DNA of 64,000 bases, from the NCBI RefSeq assembly GCF_902686445.1, contig NC_062214.1, forward strand, positions 55,029,177 to 55,093,176, in the 5' to 3' direction. The translations under genes and the position numbers were made by a program. Positions within the stretch are counted from its first letter, which is position 1, and each line of letters opens with the position of its first letter. This DNA is from Sciurus carolinensis (Eukaryota > Chordata > Mammalia > Rodentia > Sciuridae). Positions 12,238 to 24,359 of the stretch are shown here, in pieces. The notes under the pieces are model-generated. The model did no database searches. It had not been told where the DNA came from and was given only the letters and a program-made list of their open reading frames with translations.

Positions 12238-12345
12238 GTGCACTACATCCTCCAAGAGGTGGTGATGGGTGGGATGGTATTGGAAACAAACATGAATGAA
12301 ATTGTGGCTCAGATTGAAGCTCAAAACAGGCTGGAGAAATCAGAG
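12238..12345 (+). CDS. AP3S2: AP3S2 penultimate coding exon (AP-3 complex sigma-3B subunit, about residues 116-151)
   Basis: AP3S2 is the small sigma subunit of the heterotetrameric AP-3 adaptor, which coats endosomal membranes and sorts cargo to lysosomes and lysosome-related organelles. This exon is 108 nt (36 codons, phase 0 at both ends). It begins VHYILQEVVMGGMV and ends NRLEKSE, a C-terminal segment of the sigma/longin-like domain (family knowledge). The acceptor is TTCTAG at 12232-12237 and the donor GTGAGA starts at 12346. The paralogue AP3S1 has different residues here (NIL in place of YIL), and its C-terminus also differs from the next exon, so AP3S2 is the better call. Reading past the donor gives only intron. 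Confidence 0.96.
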
Positions 12346-12449
12346 GTGAGAAAGAAATTGTGTGCTTGTGTGGGCAGAGGAGTGTGTGTAAGTGCCAGTT
12401 TGTGTTGCTGTGGATCCTTAGGAAATGGTTTATCATCTTCTCGCTCGCT

Positions 12450-12543
12450 TTTTTTGTTTGTTTTTTGTGGTGCTGGGGATCGAACCCAGGGCCTTGTGCT
12501 TGCAAGGCAAGCACTCTACCAACTGAGCTATCAGTCCCCAGCC
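12450..12543 (-). mobile_element. ID element (antisense, AP3S2 last intron)
   Basis: GGTGCTGGGGATCGAACCCA ... CTACCAACTGAGCTATCAGT; close to consensus. Confidence 0.9.
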
Positions 12544-13719
12544 CTTCTCACTCTCTTTAATCCGTCAAAGCTTACTGATTTGAAGGTTGGTCCTGAAAAC
12601 TGAGCAGGTCAGGAGTTTTGAAATCTTAGACTTTCAGGCTAGGAGTGTGAATGGAAAAGGCAGATGGCAGAGGAAGGCACACAGCTTCTAGCTTGTGGGG
12701 TGATGGCCTGTTTGTGGTTTGTAATTCCTTCTCTCAAAGCCACATGCTCCCTGGAGAGACCCAGAATTCTCTTCTCCAATCCTACTGTGGTTTCCTAGTT
12801 TGTGTGCTAAATGAGTCTTATCTCCCAGCCATTTATCATGGTATCTTTCAACCCTCAGAGTTGCCAGTGTCCTCATTTGTAGTTAGACGTTTTATAAGGC
12901 CACAGCAGAGTTGGGACCAGGCTTGAAAGTACCATTTCCAATCCATCCTCACATGGCACTAAGCTTGATAAGAAGCTCTCAGTAAAGTCAGTCCTGTCCC
13001 CTTGACATCTTTCTGTCCCCTTCCTCAGCCTTAAAAGAGATAAGCAGTTACAGGCATATACCTTCACATATGCAGAAATAGCAGAACAAATTACCTCTTG
13101 AATTATCTGAGTGTCTTAAAGGGTGTCTTTGCCTTGTATAATGGAACCTGATCTTGCGAAACCAGAATTTCTCTACGTGAGGACTGGCAGTCCTGCTGAA
13201 GAAGCTTTTCCAGGCCACAGTTCTGTGGCAGCTTTAGTTCTTTGAGAAAGGCAGATTGGGAAACTTCCAGAAATAGTGAGTGAGTCAGAGGCAAGGGGTT
13301 TGGAAACCAGAAGAAACAGATATTTGCTGGGTGAGGGTGGAATTGGAGTTGGTATCCTGAAAGCAGTCAATAAGGGAAGTGATTTTTAGAGAGCCTTTGT
13401 TAGCTCTTCCCCTCCCCACACTGGGAGTGAGCCTGGAGGCCTATTGCAGAAGTCTCTGCTCTTTGTGTTTGTTACCTGTCTTCTGTGTCTACTATGCTGC
13501 ACCTCCTGCATGTCCACGCATCCCAGCTTACTGCCACGTGACTTTTCTATAACACATTCTTAGTTGGCAGGCAGTTGCCCTAAAGCTGTGACATTCCTCT
13601 TCTTCTTAAGAATATCCTGTGGCTTTGCCCTTATCTATAAGATCCTCTCTTGAGGAAAGGATTTTGTTTTGTAACTGAAAAGCACTACTCTCAATGCTCC
13701 TTATGGCTTGGATATACCA

Positions 13720-13835
13720 CTTCAAGCCAGCATTTGTTAGCACCCACCATGGACCAGATGCTGTTAGATGCTGGGGCTCTGGAACTGCATAATACACAGC
13801 CCTACCTTTGAGGAGCTTGCAGTCTGATAGTGCAG
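13720..13835 (-). mobile_element. L2 relic (antisense)
   Basis: CAGCATTTGTTAGCACCCAC, GATGCTGGGGCTCTGGAACT and GAGGAGCTTGCAGTCTGATA. Confidence 0.5.
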
Positions 13836-14045
13836 GCTCTGGGTCCCCATACCAAGTCCCAGCTACTTCAAAGAATATTTTGTTGGCTACCTTTGAGGAA
13901 TAAAGATGAAAATTTAAAATTTCTGTTGTGTTTACTCAGTTTGGGATTTTTCTAGGTCTCCTTCATCTGTTTTTGTTTTTGTTTTTAAAGTATTAAGTGA
14001 ATGACACTGAAAATGGTCTCATACTCACCTCTCATTCCTCCTCAG

Positions 14046-14174
14046 GGTGGCCTTTCAGCAGCACCTGCACGGGCTGTGTCGGCTGTGAAGAACATCAACC
14101 TGCCTGAGATCCCACGGAACATTAACATTGGTGATCTCAACATCAAAGTCCCCAACCTGTCCCAGTTTGTCTGA
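14046..14174 (+). CDS. AP3S2: AP3S2 last coding exon with stop codon
   Basis: This exon has 42 codons followed by TGA at 14172-14174. It opens GGLSAAPARAVSAVKN and ends IKVPNLSQFV. That C-terminal tail identifies the sigma-3B rather than the sigma-3A isoform, which ends differently. The tail beyond the folded sigma core is a conserved extension of AP-3 sigma chains. The phase matches the preceding exon, and the two exons together give residues 116-193 of a 193-residue protein. No frameshift or stop interrupts them. In human the upstream gene ARPIN can read through into AP3S2; that part lies outside this window. Confidence 0.97.
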   Translation, partial: GGLSAAPARAVSAVKNINLPEIPRNINIGDLNIKVPNLSQFV

Positions 14175-15753
14175 GGGTGGAGGGTTGGGCTGAATTGGAG
14201 TCCTTAAGACAAGCAAAACCATTTAAGTCCGGAAACCACCCATTTTGAGCCTTAGAAGAGTCAAGCCTCAGGACCTTGAACCTTTCTGTCTGGGAAGACC
14301 GTTTGGAGTGAGGAAGGGATTCAGATGCCACTGCATGGTGTGCTCAGTTCTCACACTTGGCAGTCATGCCACTGATATACATGGCCACTGGAGACGTGAG
14401 TGGGGAGTCAGCGTGGCGCAGTTTATCTCCTGTACACAGCTGCTCCCAGGGACTGAGGACTGTGGATCGAGCCCACCGTGTCCCAGTGCTTTCTCTGACT
14501 AAAATCATCTTCCTTAGCACCACAGGCTTCTGAGGTCCCCTGGCACTTACTTGTGACAAAACACCTTAAGGAAGACAACCAGCCCTTCAGACCTGGGGAT
14601 GTGGCGAATGACAAGTAAGGACAGGGTTTATGAGAACCACAGATACCTGCTGGCTCTCCTGGTTGTACCCAGAATCCTTTTGTATAGCCAAGCTTTCTGG
14701 TCACCATCTCCTGCCAAATACATCCTTTATGTCCCCAGTTCTGTTCTCACAGGTGTTTATGTGCAGGACAGAGTCTAAATCATAAGCCTGGTGCATTTCA
14801 CCATACGTCTGCCGGTAGGGAAGATAACTCTTACCACAGTTCGAGAGGTCCTTCTCCCAGAGAAGAGGCTCTGTCTCTGTTGGAGATGAAAACTGCCAGT
14901 GTGTGGAACAAACCAGAATTATGATGCTTCCCAAGTTTAAAACACATTTCCTTTCTCAGAGCAGAGGGTCCAGTTGCTGTGTTGTGAATGATGAGTCCCC
15001 CCCATAAGTAGGAGACCCACTGCCACCGGTGCCAGCTTCTGGAACATGAGAGCTGGGGCTCCTTGCAGGGTCCAGACCAGGAGCACGCTGGTGAGGACTG
15101 GAGCAGGGCTACATCTTCTCCCTCCCTGAGCTTGACTTTGGATGCTCCCAGTTCCCTCAGGTGACGGTCTCCCAGGGCTTTGGAGGCCTATAAATGTTTA
15201 CATGTGCCTAGAGTCTTTCTTCCTGTAGCTAATTTGAAGCTAAAACTGCTGCTCATAGTAGGGCCTCATACTCCACACTGTCCCACTGGCCAGGTCTCAG
15301 GGATGCTGTGAGCTGCCTTGAGATTAGGTAGCTGACTGCCCTTTCACAGAAGTCTCCCAGCCTGGGGACCCAAACTGGTTCCTCAGGCCTCCTGACGCAA
15401 TTGCAGAGCAGGCCTGAGATGGTGCCCATCAGGACCCTGTGTCAGGGCCACATCATTTTTCTTTTTTGAACAGCACTTCCCATGGTTTGTGCCCATTTCT
15501 CTCTGCAGCTTTCTGTCCTAACTCCTTCAGTATCTCTGTAGTAATCTCAGAGACAGGCAGCTGGCCAGAAGGTGGGCCTCTGGTAGGTATGGGAAAAGGG
15601 AGAGTAGATGAATCAATCTGATGCCAGAACCTCTCGTACCATTCCCCTAAAGGGTTTGATTTTTTTTTTTTTTTTTTCCGGTAGACATTTCAGCACATTG
15701 GTATCCTTTCATGTTTGCTGAGCGTGAACTAGGAATAAAAGAAGGCAACTGAT
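14175..15753 (+). other. AP3S2: AP3S2 3' untranslated region (extent uncertain)
   Basis: The stop codon at 14174 is followed by about 1.5 kb of largely repeat-free sequence with no splice structure. The first good AATAAA hexamer is at 15734-15739, just before a SINE. I infer this as 3'UTR. A further AATAAA at 16706-16711 would extend it. The real end needs transcript data. Confidence 0.5.
15734..15739 (+). terminator. AP3S2: Candidate AP3S2 polyadenylation signal
   Basis: This is a canonical AATAAA 1.56 kb downstream of the stop codon. A B1-ID SINE inserted about 15 bp downstream (flanking repeat AACTGAT) may have displaced the original downstream GU-rich element. An alternative hexamer is at 16706-16711. 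Confidence 0.35.
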
Positions 15754-15963
15754 GCCATGCGCGGTGGCGCACACCTGTAATCCCAGCAGCTCAGGAGGCT
15801 GAGGCAGGAGGATTGCAAGTTCAAAGCCAGCCTCAACAACTTAGCAAGGCGCTGAGCAACTCAGTGAGACCCTGTCTCTAAATAAAATACCAAAAAGGGC
15901 TGGGGATGGGGCTCAGTGGTCGAATGCCCCTGAGTTCAGTCTCTGGTGCAGAAAAAAAAAAAA
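15754..15963 (+). mobile_element. B1-ID dimeric SINE
   Basis: Full dimer with poly-A. The sequence AACTGAT flanks both sides (about 15747 and 15966) as a target-site duplication. Sits just after a candidate AP3S2 poly-A signal. Confidence 0.92.
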
Positions 15964-15974
15964 GACAACTGATA

Positions 15975-16150
15975 TTTACTCTGCACCTGCTAGCACCTAC
16001 TAGAAGGTGAAATAAGCAAGATTCTTCAACAATTCTTACAATAGACTTTCTTATCCCCATTTTGCAGATGAAGAGTATAGATTCAGGTCTAGTAACCTGC
16101 TTTTAGGTCACAAGGGACTAAAGTTTAACACCATCTGCCTGCCTGACTCC
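15975..16150 (-). mobile_element. MIR (antisense)
   Basis: ATCCCCATTTTGCAGATGAA with AT-rich upstream and GTCACAAGGGACTAAAG downstream. Confidence 0.65.
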
Positions 16151-16799
16151 ACAGTCCTTTTTTCCCCTCACTCCTGAAGATGGCTTCTCCCAATTTTTCA
16201 TCTTCATAGATAAGGAAACTGTCTCAAAAGGATTAAGCATCTTCTCACAAACTATAAAAACAGGCTTGATTTTCTAAGGTAGCCAGTGACCACATCATGG
16301 ACTAAGACCTGAAAGGATCTCTGTCTCCCTCTCTTTATCTGTGGAAGCCCAGAGTGTTAAATATCACGTTGAGGATAACCAAGTCATTGTTCTTGAGTTT
16401 TATGTGTTATGTGACTGAATGTATTACTGCAAGATAGTCACATGAACTGAATTTCCTGGGATAGTCTTGGTTTCAAATGTTTTTCCTACCAAAAACCAGT
16501 GGTTCCCCAAAACCATTGACTGGCCACATGGATTACAAAAGTGAACATCGGGCAACCTCCCTTCACACCACCTCTTAAAAAAAATGCATAAAACTTCTGC
16601 TTGATTTTTTACTTGGAAAATTCAATCCGTCTAGACCAACCACAATATTGTTCATTAACTTTAGGTTGCCTGTAAATCCAACCAGCTTTCTTTCCTATTT
16701 TTTTAAATAAAGAGAAAATCTTCCGTGCCCCCCCCCTTCTTTTTTAAAGAAGGGAACAGATTTTGCTACTAAAAGTTGTTGGTTATAAAAGCAGGGGCT

Positions 16800-17012
16800 A
16801 AGTTGGGTGTGGTAGTGCATGCCTATAATCCTAGCTACTCTGGAGGCTGAGGCAGGAAAATTGTAAGCTTGAGGCTAGCCTGAGCAACTTAAGACCTTTT
16901 GTCAGAATTTCAAAAAAAACAAAAAAAAATTTTTTTTAAAGGACTGGGCATGTAGCTTGGTAGTAGATCATCCCTGGGTCCAATCCATAGTACCAAAAAA
17001 AGAAAAAAAAAG
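16800..17012 (+). mobile_element. B1-ID dimeric SINE (diverged)
   Basis: GTTGGGTGTGGTAGTGCATG left half; the right half is more diverged. Ends in A-rich sequence. Confidence 0.88.
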
Positions 17013-19174
17013 GAAGATCTAGGTTTGGGTTTACTTTAGGAATCCATGGCCCTGATGGTTGGTTTAGAATACTGGATTTTTAATGCTCACTGCTAATTAA
17101 AATCTGAAATTCTATTATGCAGTGTCTAGTTGCCTGTTGAACTTAGTTCTCAGCTCTGAAGATAGAGAAGGAAATGAGTCTCTGCTTTCTTAGCTGTCTA
17201 TGATTTTCTGAGAGAACATTTGCATTCTTGGGAGTCTGATGACAACCTGGAACTGTGGAGACTGGAAATCAGTGATTGTGATATTGTGGAATATTTAAAT
17301 GACTAACCCATTTCCCACTCTGGCTGACCACATCATGCTGGCTGGGCCATGCCCAGAACAGCCCACCTTCTGGACCTGGCCATTGTCCTGTGAGTGCCAC
17401 ATCCAGGATGTCTTGAATTCCGGAAAGTTCCTGTTTATCAGGCCTTTGCCACTTGCAGAGCCAACCCTCCCTCCACACCACCTCCACCCCACAGAACCAA
17501 CACAGGGGTGTTTGGCTTAACAGTCGGGGGTGGGGGGTGGAGAGCGTGGGACAGGATGGGAATGTGGCTAAAACCAGGTTGCTGGCTAAATCTTAGTCTG
17601 TGGCCCAGTGTTTGGTAGGGGATTTCTTTAGTATGGCAATATGTCCATGGCTTTCCAGATAAGATACAGCAGTGAGTGGTATATGAAAATAGAGAGGCGT
17701 GGGCCTAGTCCAGTTGTAGCAATAACCTAGATGGAGAGGCATGGAAGAGACCCAGAGGGAACACCTTGATTTTCCACCTCCTAAGTGTGCTTTACCACCA
17801 AGAGGTAGCCCATCTCACTGTGGTGACTGTTGGCCTAGAGTCCACACACACTTGAACACCAGCACATGGCTGATGCTCGTGGATGCTTGAATGGCTGTCC
17901 GCAAGTTGAAGGCTAAGGCTGTGTGCAGGCAGTGTTCCCACGGAATTGGCAGATAAGAAAATGGGTCCCTCAAGGGAGATAGTTGCATGAAAATGATTAA
18001 TTCTTTGCAAAAGACTTAAAATTTTTTCCTATTTCAGTTTTTCCTTTTATAAAAGGAAATGACATATAGTTCAAATTTTAAGAAAAGACTGGTCAGCAAA
18101 AGATAACTCATTGTTACTCTTATCACTAAGCCCCATCCCTGGAAGCAAAAAGTATTTCCAAAGTACAAAGAAACAAAGTCCCTGGATCTTCATTACCAAA
18201 ACTGAGGGCATAGCTTCTTGATAGTGTGAGTTACGTTCCATCAGCCCACCACAGTCATGCCAGCCTCTTCAGGGAGGAGGATCCTTAGCTCAACCAGTGT
18301 AAAACAGCACCCCCAATTCAGCACTCCCATCACTACTCAGCCTTACCTTTTCCAGGGCGCTCTGACATACTACTTGTTTGGATTTAAGTTCTTGTCTGCT
18401 GGGATGTAAGTTCCTCAAGGGCAAGGTTTCTTTTTTGTCCCAGTTGCTATGAATGGTGCCTGGTCCTTACTATTCAATAAATCACTGTTGAATGAATGAA
18501 TGGTTGAGGCAGATGGTAATTAATTTTTCCAGTCACTCAGCTTATGCTCTCCAGGGCCCTGTGCACATGGGAAGGAGAACCAGGCTGGTGGCATTGGGAG
18601 CTGGAAGTGGAGGGGGGCTGGTGATAGCTGTGGAGGAGGAGGGAGGGAGAAGGGTGAGGGTGATTGATGTTGGTAGGTGGAGGGGTGGCAGGAATGGTGT
18701 TCCTCAGGAGGATGTTGGGGTGGAGGGTTGGTGATCAGGGGTTTGGATGTGGACATGTTAGGTTGCAGTCACCTAGGGACAGATGTCCACAAGCAACTTA
18801 ATGGACAGGAAAGGAAATGAGTTTTCATCCCTGAGATGATGTTTGGAGCCATGAGGGTGAGTGATGTGGCAAGGGATGAGAGGGTTAGGGACTAGTCCCA
18901 TGAATTGGAAGAAAGCAATGTCTAGTCATTGGAGTGACTTCTAGTCAAGGGAGGACTCAAGTGGGGAGAGGGACTAAGATGAGAGGATCTGGGCTTGTAG
19001 CTGCTCAGCCAACCCCCCTAAGTGAGTCAGCAAAATCAGAGACTGTTGAATAGGTGACTAGCTGGTGGTGGGACAAGGTCCAAATGGTAAGGTGGCTGTA
19101 TGGGTCACCATCCAGCTCTGTAACAGCCAGAACCTTCCAAAGGTCAGTTTTCTCATCCATCAAAGGGGGCAAAA

Positions 19175-19354
19175 GCCTGGCACAATGGCACACACCTGTA
19201 ATTCCAGCAGCTTGGGAGACTGAGACAGGAGGATCTTGGATTAAGCCAACCTCAGCAACTTAGTAAGAACCCATCTTTAAATAAAAAATAAAAAGGTCTG
19301 GGGATGTGGCTTGGTGGTTAAGCGCCCCTGGTTTTAATCCCTGGTACAAAAAAA
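19175..19354 (+). mobile_element. B1-ID dimeric SINE
   Basis: GCACAATGGCACACACCTGT left half and GGGGATGTGGCTTGGTGGTT right half with a short A tail. Confidence 0.9.
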
Positions 19355-19747
19355 GTGGGGCAGGGGGAGTAATCCCTGCTTCAGGATTGTTACGAGGATT
19401 CACAGACTATTAATGTAGACCACAAAGAGCCCCACAAACAGGCAGCTGCCTTTGTTGGGGTTTTTGCAAAGGGAATGGAAGTTGAGGTAGGTGAGTTATG
19501 TCAGAAGTTAGTAGTCCCGGGAAGAGAGGTGCAGTATCTAGTGCTCAAGTCCTGGCAGAAGCAGGAGGGGACAAAAGGGCAGTAGCAACCAAGGGGCCTC
19601 AAGGAAGGGTGCTTCAGAGGGAGAACAGGAACAGTGGCTACTGGCCTGGCCTTAGTGGGGTCCCAAGCCCATGTTCCGGGGAGCTGCTGGATAAAGCTAT
19701 AGAGGAGGTGGCTGGGCCTAGGAAAATGTAGTTTTCCTAACCATTGG

Positions 19748-19861
19748 GTCCCATCATCCTACATATAGGACACCTATAAGAGCCTTTAAAATTTCATAGG
19801 ACACCTATAAAATTGCTCAATTTAAGTTTTTATGGGTATCCTCTACATGGGATGATGGGAC
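19748..19861. repeat. MITE-like imperfect inverted repeat (114 bp)
   Basis: The 31-bp arms 19748-19778 and 19831-19861 match at 25 of 31 positions in inverted orientation, the outer 12 perfectly (GTCCCATCATCC / GGATGATGGGAC). The interior holds a direct repeat of TAGGACACCTATA (about 19766 and 19796). No family recognised. Confidence 0.7.
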
Positions 19862-20395
19862 AAAGTAAGTTAAGATGAGGGGAGTTGAAGACACAGAAGA
19901 GCAAACCCATGCTTGGTAGGACCAGCCCTGTGTGGGCAAGAGGGGAGAAGGGCCTGGAACTTAATTCCCTGGTGTCAGGAGGTGAAATCGGGAGGTCCCA
20001 GCAGATGCAGTGAAAGGAACCAGCAACTGCTGAGGACCCAAGTAACAACTTTGGCCAGGCAGATCTGGATGAGGGAGGGAACAAGGGGACTCTAGCGACT
20101 CCACAATTCCTTTAAGAAATGAGACCTTTGGGCCTTCTCAAGGGAAACCTTACATTTTTTGTTCAGTTCTGACATCAACCTGACCTGGGAGCATTTGGAA
20201 ACAGGTGCTACCCCTCAGCTTCTCAAGACTGGACCACCAGTTGGAGAGGGGCAAGGTGCAGGTTATCTGCATTGCTACAGATGCATATCCTTTGCAAACC
20301 CACAAGATAAATGTACAGCTTAAATGATAGAAAGGAATTCCTGGTAGTTGTCAAAGATGGGTCTGTTGCTTCACCAAACTGAAATTATATTCAAA

Positions 20396-20660
20396 GTACA
20401 GACACTTTTCAACTTATGATGGGGCTATATCCTGATGTACACATTGTAAACTGAAAACTTGCATTTTGAATACAAGTTGAAGTGCATTCAAAACTCCTCA
20501 CCTACAGAATGGCACAGCATACAGCTCTGCACCGTAGCATCTCCATAGTTTCCCTGTGATCCTGTGGCTAACAGAGCTGTGACTGCTGCCACTTCCCAGC
20601 ACCACGGGGGAAGATGGTACTGTGTATTGCTAGACTCAGGCAAGGTCTGTATTTAAGTAC
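20396..20660. mobile_element. Possible degraded DNA-transposon relic
   Basis: Contains CAACTTATGATGGGGCTATA and related motifs resembling Tigger-group non-autonomous elements, but diverged. Low confidence. A B1-ID SINE follows directly. Confidence 0.3.
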
Positions 20661-20669
20661 AGTTTCACA

Positions 20670-20869
20670 GGGCGCAGTGGTGCATGCCTCTAATCCCAGT
20701 GATTTGGGAACCTGAGGCAGGAGGATTGTAAGTTCAAGGCCAACCTCAGCAACTTACCAAGATTCTGTCTCAAAATAATAAAATAAAAAAGGCTTGGGAC
20801 AGAGCTCAGTGGTAGAGTGCCCCTGATTAAATCCCTTGTGCCACAAAATAATAATAATAATAATAAATA
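20670..20869 (+). mobile_element. B1-ID dimeric SINE with ATA-repeat tail
   Basis: GGCGCAGTGGTGCATGCCTC start. The tail has become an ATA microsatellite at about 20846-20867. Confidence 0.9.
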
Positions 20870-22038
20870 CAGTCTCTATAGAATACCATTTGCTTTCTCA
20901 ACATGGCAAAGTACCAGATTTTAAGTCTGGATCTTAAAAATTTTGTGTCAGTACAAATCAGGCACTCATCAGTCAAGGTGGAGGCACCAGATGTTGGGAG
21001 TCTAGGGGTTACTGATGACACTTGTTGGCTCTCCTGAGTCTGCAGAGGGAGGACCCTGCAGACTACATCTGGAGACTGCTGTCATTCATCATTTTGCTGA
21101 CCTGGGAGATGCAGAGAAAAACTCATGGGTTGCAGGTGTGTCTTTGTGGGACAGCATGCTGCCTCTATCCAGGTACTGTGATGACAGGGACAGGTGCCTT
21201 CCTACCCCCATGCACTGGACCTCCCAGGCTGGAAGCAAAATGGGGCCAAGAGACTGCTACAAGCCAAGGTACTACCCACTGTTAAAAGTCACCCTTTGCT
21301 CTGAGAAGTGCCTGGGTGAAGGTGTTTCCCAACCTCTCAGTTGCCAGCTCCAGGTACCTGACACCATTCCAGCCCTCCGAGTGGCTCCCCAGCTGGCTTC
21401 AGGCCACAGGGCCACAAGTCTTCCTCACCAAAACAAGCTAGAATTTGAACTGCCAACCAGCTTTTCTGGAATTGGCTTTGCATGACTGGGAAGTGTAGCT
21501 GATCCCCCGCTCAGCCAGCTCACTCCTCGTGTTGGACTCAGCCCTTTGGGGACAGGAGTTTTCTGCTGAGAACCTGTCCTGGACTTCTCAACCTGTCTGC
21601 CTTTTTGCACTGGCTGTACCTGCGTTGTTGACCCAAGGAACTGCCACATAGCTCAACAACTGTTTAAAGTACACAGTGACATTACAGGGTGGAAGGAAAT
21701 CCCAGGGCCCAAACTCTGTGCTAAATAACAGGTAGACGCCTGAGGTGGGCTATACCTGTCAGACCCCACACTGAGCCACAGAGCTTGGAGTGGAACAACC
21801 TGTTCTTGACGTGTCACCAGATTCCCAGCCCAGCCCTGTAGAGCTGCTCAGGACTCCCTTGGCCCCAGAGAAGCCACAGGCTCCAGGCCAGGTCTGTCTT
21901 CAGATCACACAGCTTCCCTGGCTTCCATGTGTCCTCACAGTTGGCCCTGTTGCTCTGGGCCCACAGTCCCCAGCTTCGTTCCTCACTGGGGTTCAGGTGA
22001 TACCACCGTTTAACGGTGATGAGTCCTGCTTCCTCAGT

Positions 22039-22361
22039 TGTTGAAGTATAATGCCAGAGAAGCATGCTGAGGCAAGCGTAGAGTAGAAGGTAAGAAGCTT
22101 TATTAAAGAAAAGCAGACTTCTCCCTGGTGGAAGAAAGGGACCCAAGGCGGAATCTGTAAGATGAGCAAATCTTGTCCTTTTTATAGGTTTTATTCTCCT
22201 GTTCTTTCCCCCTTATCTCTTTCCTTCCTGCCTATGTGACTAGGCCCGGTTTTGCAGGTGAGATACATAAAGTGAGAAGCAGATGGGCAGGGGGAGGACC
22301 AAAGTGATTTAGTCAGGCAAGGGGGCATTAATTAGCAGCTCCTTGCCTGCAGTCCCTGACA
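22039..22361 (-). mobile_element. Probable solo ERV LTR (minus strand)
   Basis: On the minus strand the block begins TGTCAGGGACTGCAGG and carries a polyadenylation-like AATAAAGCTTCTTACC (+ strand 22090-22106). Both ends fit TG...CA. No viral coding sequence flanks it. A target-site duplication was not evident, so the boundaries are approximate. Confidence 0.5.
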
Positions 22362-23061
22362 ATGGCAGGTAAATTTGGTAATCAATGGGCTCCGCAGATC
22401 CTTGATATTCCATTCTCCCAGTGGCAGTCTCCAACTTCCTGAGGCAGATGACTTTCATGGCCTCCATTTCCTCCATCTGACCTGATCCCCTATTTCTACA
22501 CTAACTGCCTGTCTCCAATGGCTTCATTGGCATCCCAACCCCTATCTTCTCATCCCTTGATAGCCCCAAGCCTAAGTCCTCTTTCCCTGGGAACTTGCCA
22601 CTAGCCCCAGATGATGCTGTTTGGTGTCAGTGTCCTGGAGCCTTTATCTCACAACCAGACCCTCTAGCCGATGCCCTGCCCAGATACCACCACAGCCCCC
22701 CACTATCTCTCTGCCTCCCCTTAGCCTTCTGCAGCCCATCTCATCACTTAACAACCGGTGTGAACCTTCTAATGCATTGATCAACCACCCATGACCCAGC
22801 AGCATCTATAGCTTTCCGAAGGCTTCCCACCAGCCTCAAAATACAAGACCTTGCATGGCTGCCCCCACTGCCATTCTGTCCTTATTTTGCTGTGCCTTCC
22901 TGCCTCCCTCCAGCCTCACCTCATGCAATTTCTTAAACGTACCAGCCTTACTCCCACTGCAGGGCCTCGGCCCTTGCTCTCTGCCCATTTTCTGCTCTCC
23001 CTTGCTCCTCCCTTCATTCACTTCTGCCCAACGGTCACTTACAGTCCAGCCTGGCTAAAAT

Positions 23062-23472
23062 GCCACCTGTTACTATTTGGATATGAGGTGTTCCCCAAAA
23101 GTTCCTGCATTGACGAAGCAATGTTCAGAGGTGAAATGAGCAGATTGTGAGACTTGGAACCTATTTTGAATGGACCACCTGGGTGGTAACCGCAGGCAAG
23201 TGGAGTATGATTGGAGAAGGTGGGTCACTGGGGGCATGCCCTGGAAGGGTGCATCTTCTGGGGCCCTTTCCCCCTCTCTTCTCTCTGCTTCCTGGGCCAT
23301 CATGAATAGAGTGGTACTCCTCCTCCAGGCCCTTCTGCATGATGGTCTGTCTCACCTTGGGCCCAAAGCAATGGACTTGGCTACTCATGGGCAAAGCCTC
23401 TGGAATGATGTGCCAAAATTAACTTTTCCTTTTCTGAGTTGTCCTTGTCAGGTATTTTGGTCACAGTGACCA
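23062..23472 (+). mobile_element. MaLR LTR (MST-like)
   Basis: Recognised from TTTGGATATGAGGTGTTCC, then AGAGGTGAAATGA, GGTGGGTCACTGGGGGCATG and the 3' GTCAGGTATTTTGGTCACAG. About 410 bp, full-length size for this group. Sense on the + strand. Confidence 0.7.
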
Positions 23473-23777
23473 AAATCAGATCAATGCACCACCCTTCTGT
23501 AGGCACTCCCTGTCTGGTGCCCCACTTGATCCTCCGTGCCATTATTGCCTGACATAGGCAATACCAATTCTCTCTCTCTCTTTTTTTTTTTTTTTTTTTT
23601 TTTTGCTACTGTGTCGTTGGTCCCTAATACAGTGTCTGACCCATATTGTCCGTAAATAAATAATTGTCGACAACTACATGAAAGAATGCAACTACCCTCT
23701 CCATGCACCTTGAAGCTCCATAATCACTCTCCAGGGCAAGAACTTCTGGAGGGTGGGAGGCATGGAGCCTGACTCTT

Positions 23778-23871
23778 TTGTTGTTGTTTTTCAATACTGG
23801 GGATGGAACCCAGGGTCATCTCTTGCACAAACTAGGCAAATGTTCTACCAGTGAGCTCTATCCCCAGCCTG
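23778..23871 (-). mobile_element. ID element (antisense)
   Basis: ATACTGGGGATGGAACCCAG ... GTGAGCTCTATCCCCAGCC. Confidence 0.88.
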
Positions 23872-23989
23872 AGCCTGGCTTCTTGATTCACTGTGTGACC
23901 AGGGACAAGTCATTTTTACATACTTCTAATTATTAGGGAAAGTTATGAGAAAGACACCAGGTTCTGAATGAGATGCAAATTTAGTTTGA

Positions 23990-24080
23990 ATCCTAGTTCT
24001 GCTGCCACCAGCTGTGTGATCTTGAAAAACAGACCTAACCTTTCTGTGCTTCTGTTTCCTCATGGGAACAAAATAGCTCC
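23990..24080 (+). mobile_element. MIR fragment
   Basis: CACCAGCTGTGTGATCTTGA ... TTTCTGTGCTTCTGTTTCCT. Confidence 0.65.
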
Positions 24081-24359
24081 CTTGTATAAGTTAGGATTCT
24101 TGTATGAGTTGCAACAAAACTAGCCAGGCCACGGGCAAAAAATCCTCTAGAACACTCTACTAGCACTGCCTACACTGGAATTTGGGGCCACAAACCTGCC
24201 AACCTTGTCTGAAGAGGCAAACTCCTAGTAGGTACCTCTAATTGGTGAAGCTCGGATCATGGGCAAACCTTATGGTAAGAAAGGAAAGGGAGACCCAGCC
24301 CCAGGATCACACAGTGGGGAAGAGACAGGACAGCTGTCCTTGACAGTGGCCTGCAAAGG

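Larger units (their letters stand above)
12346..14045 (+). other. AP3S2: AP3S2 last intron
   Basis: This is a 1.7-kb GT-AG intron with donor GTGAGA at 12346 and acceptor CTCCTCAG ending at 14045. It contains an antisense ID element (12450-12543) and an L2-like relic (about 13720-13835). I see nothing else in it. Confidence 0.9.

Noticed and set aside
11939..12514. A 191-codon minus-strand frame.
   Set aside because: It is antisense to an AP3S2 exon and an ID element; part of its protein is the translated ID complement.
12238..12603. AP3S2 exon read on past its donor as one long frame.
   Set aside because: GTGAGA at 12346 is a good donor, and downstream residues are intron and ID sequence; the true protein resumes at 14046.
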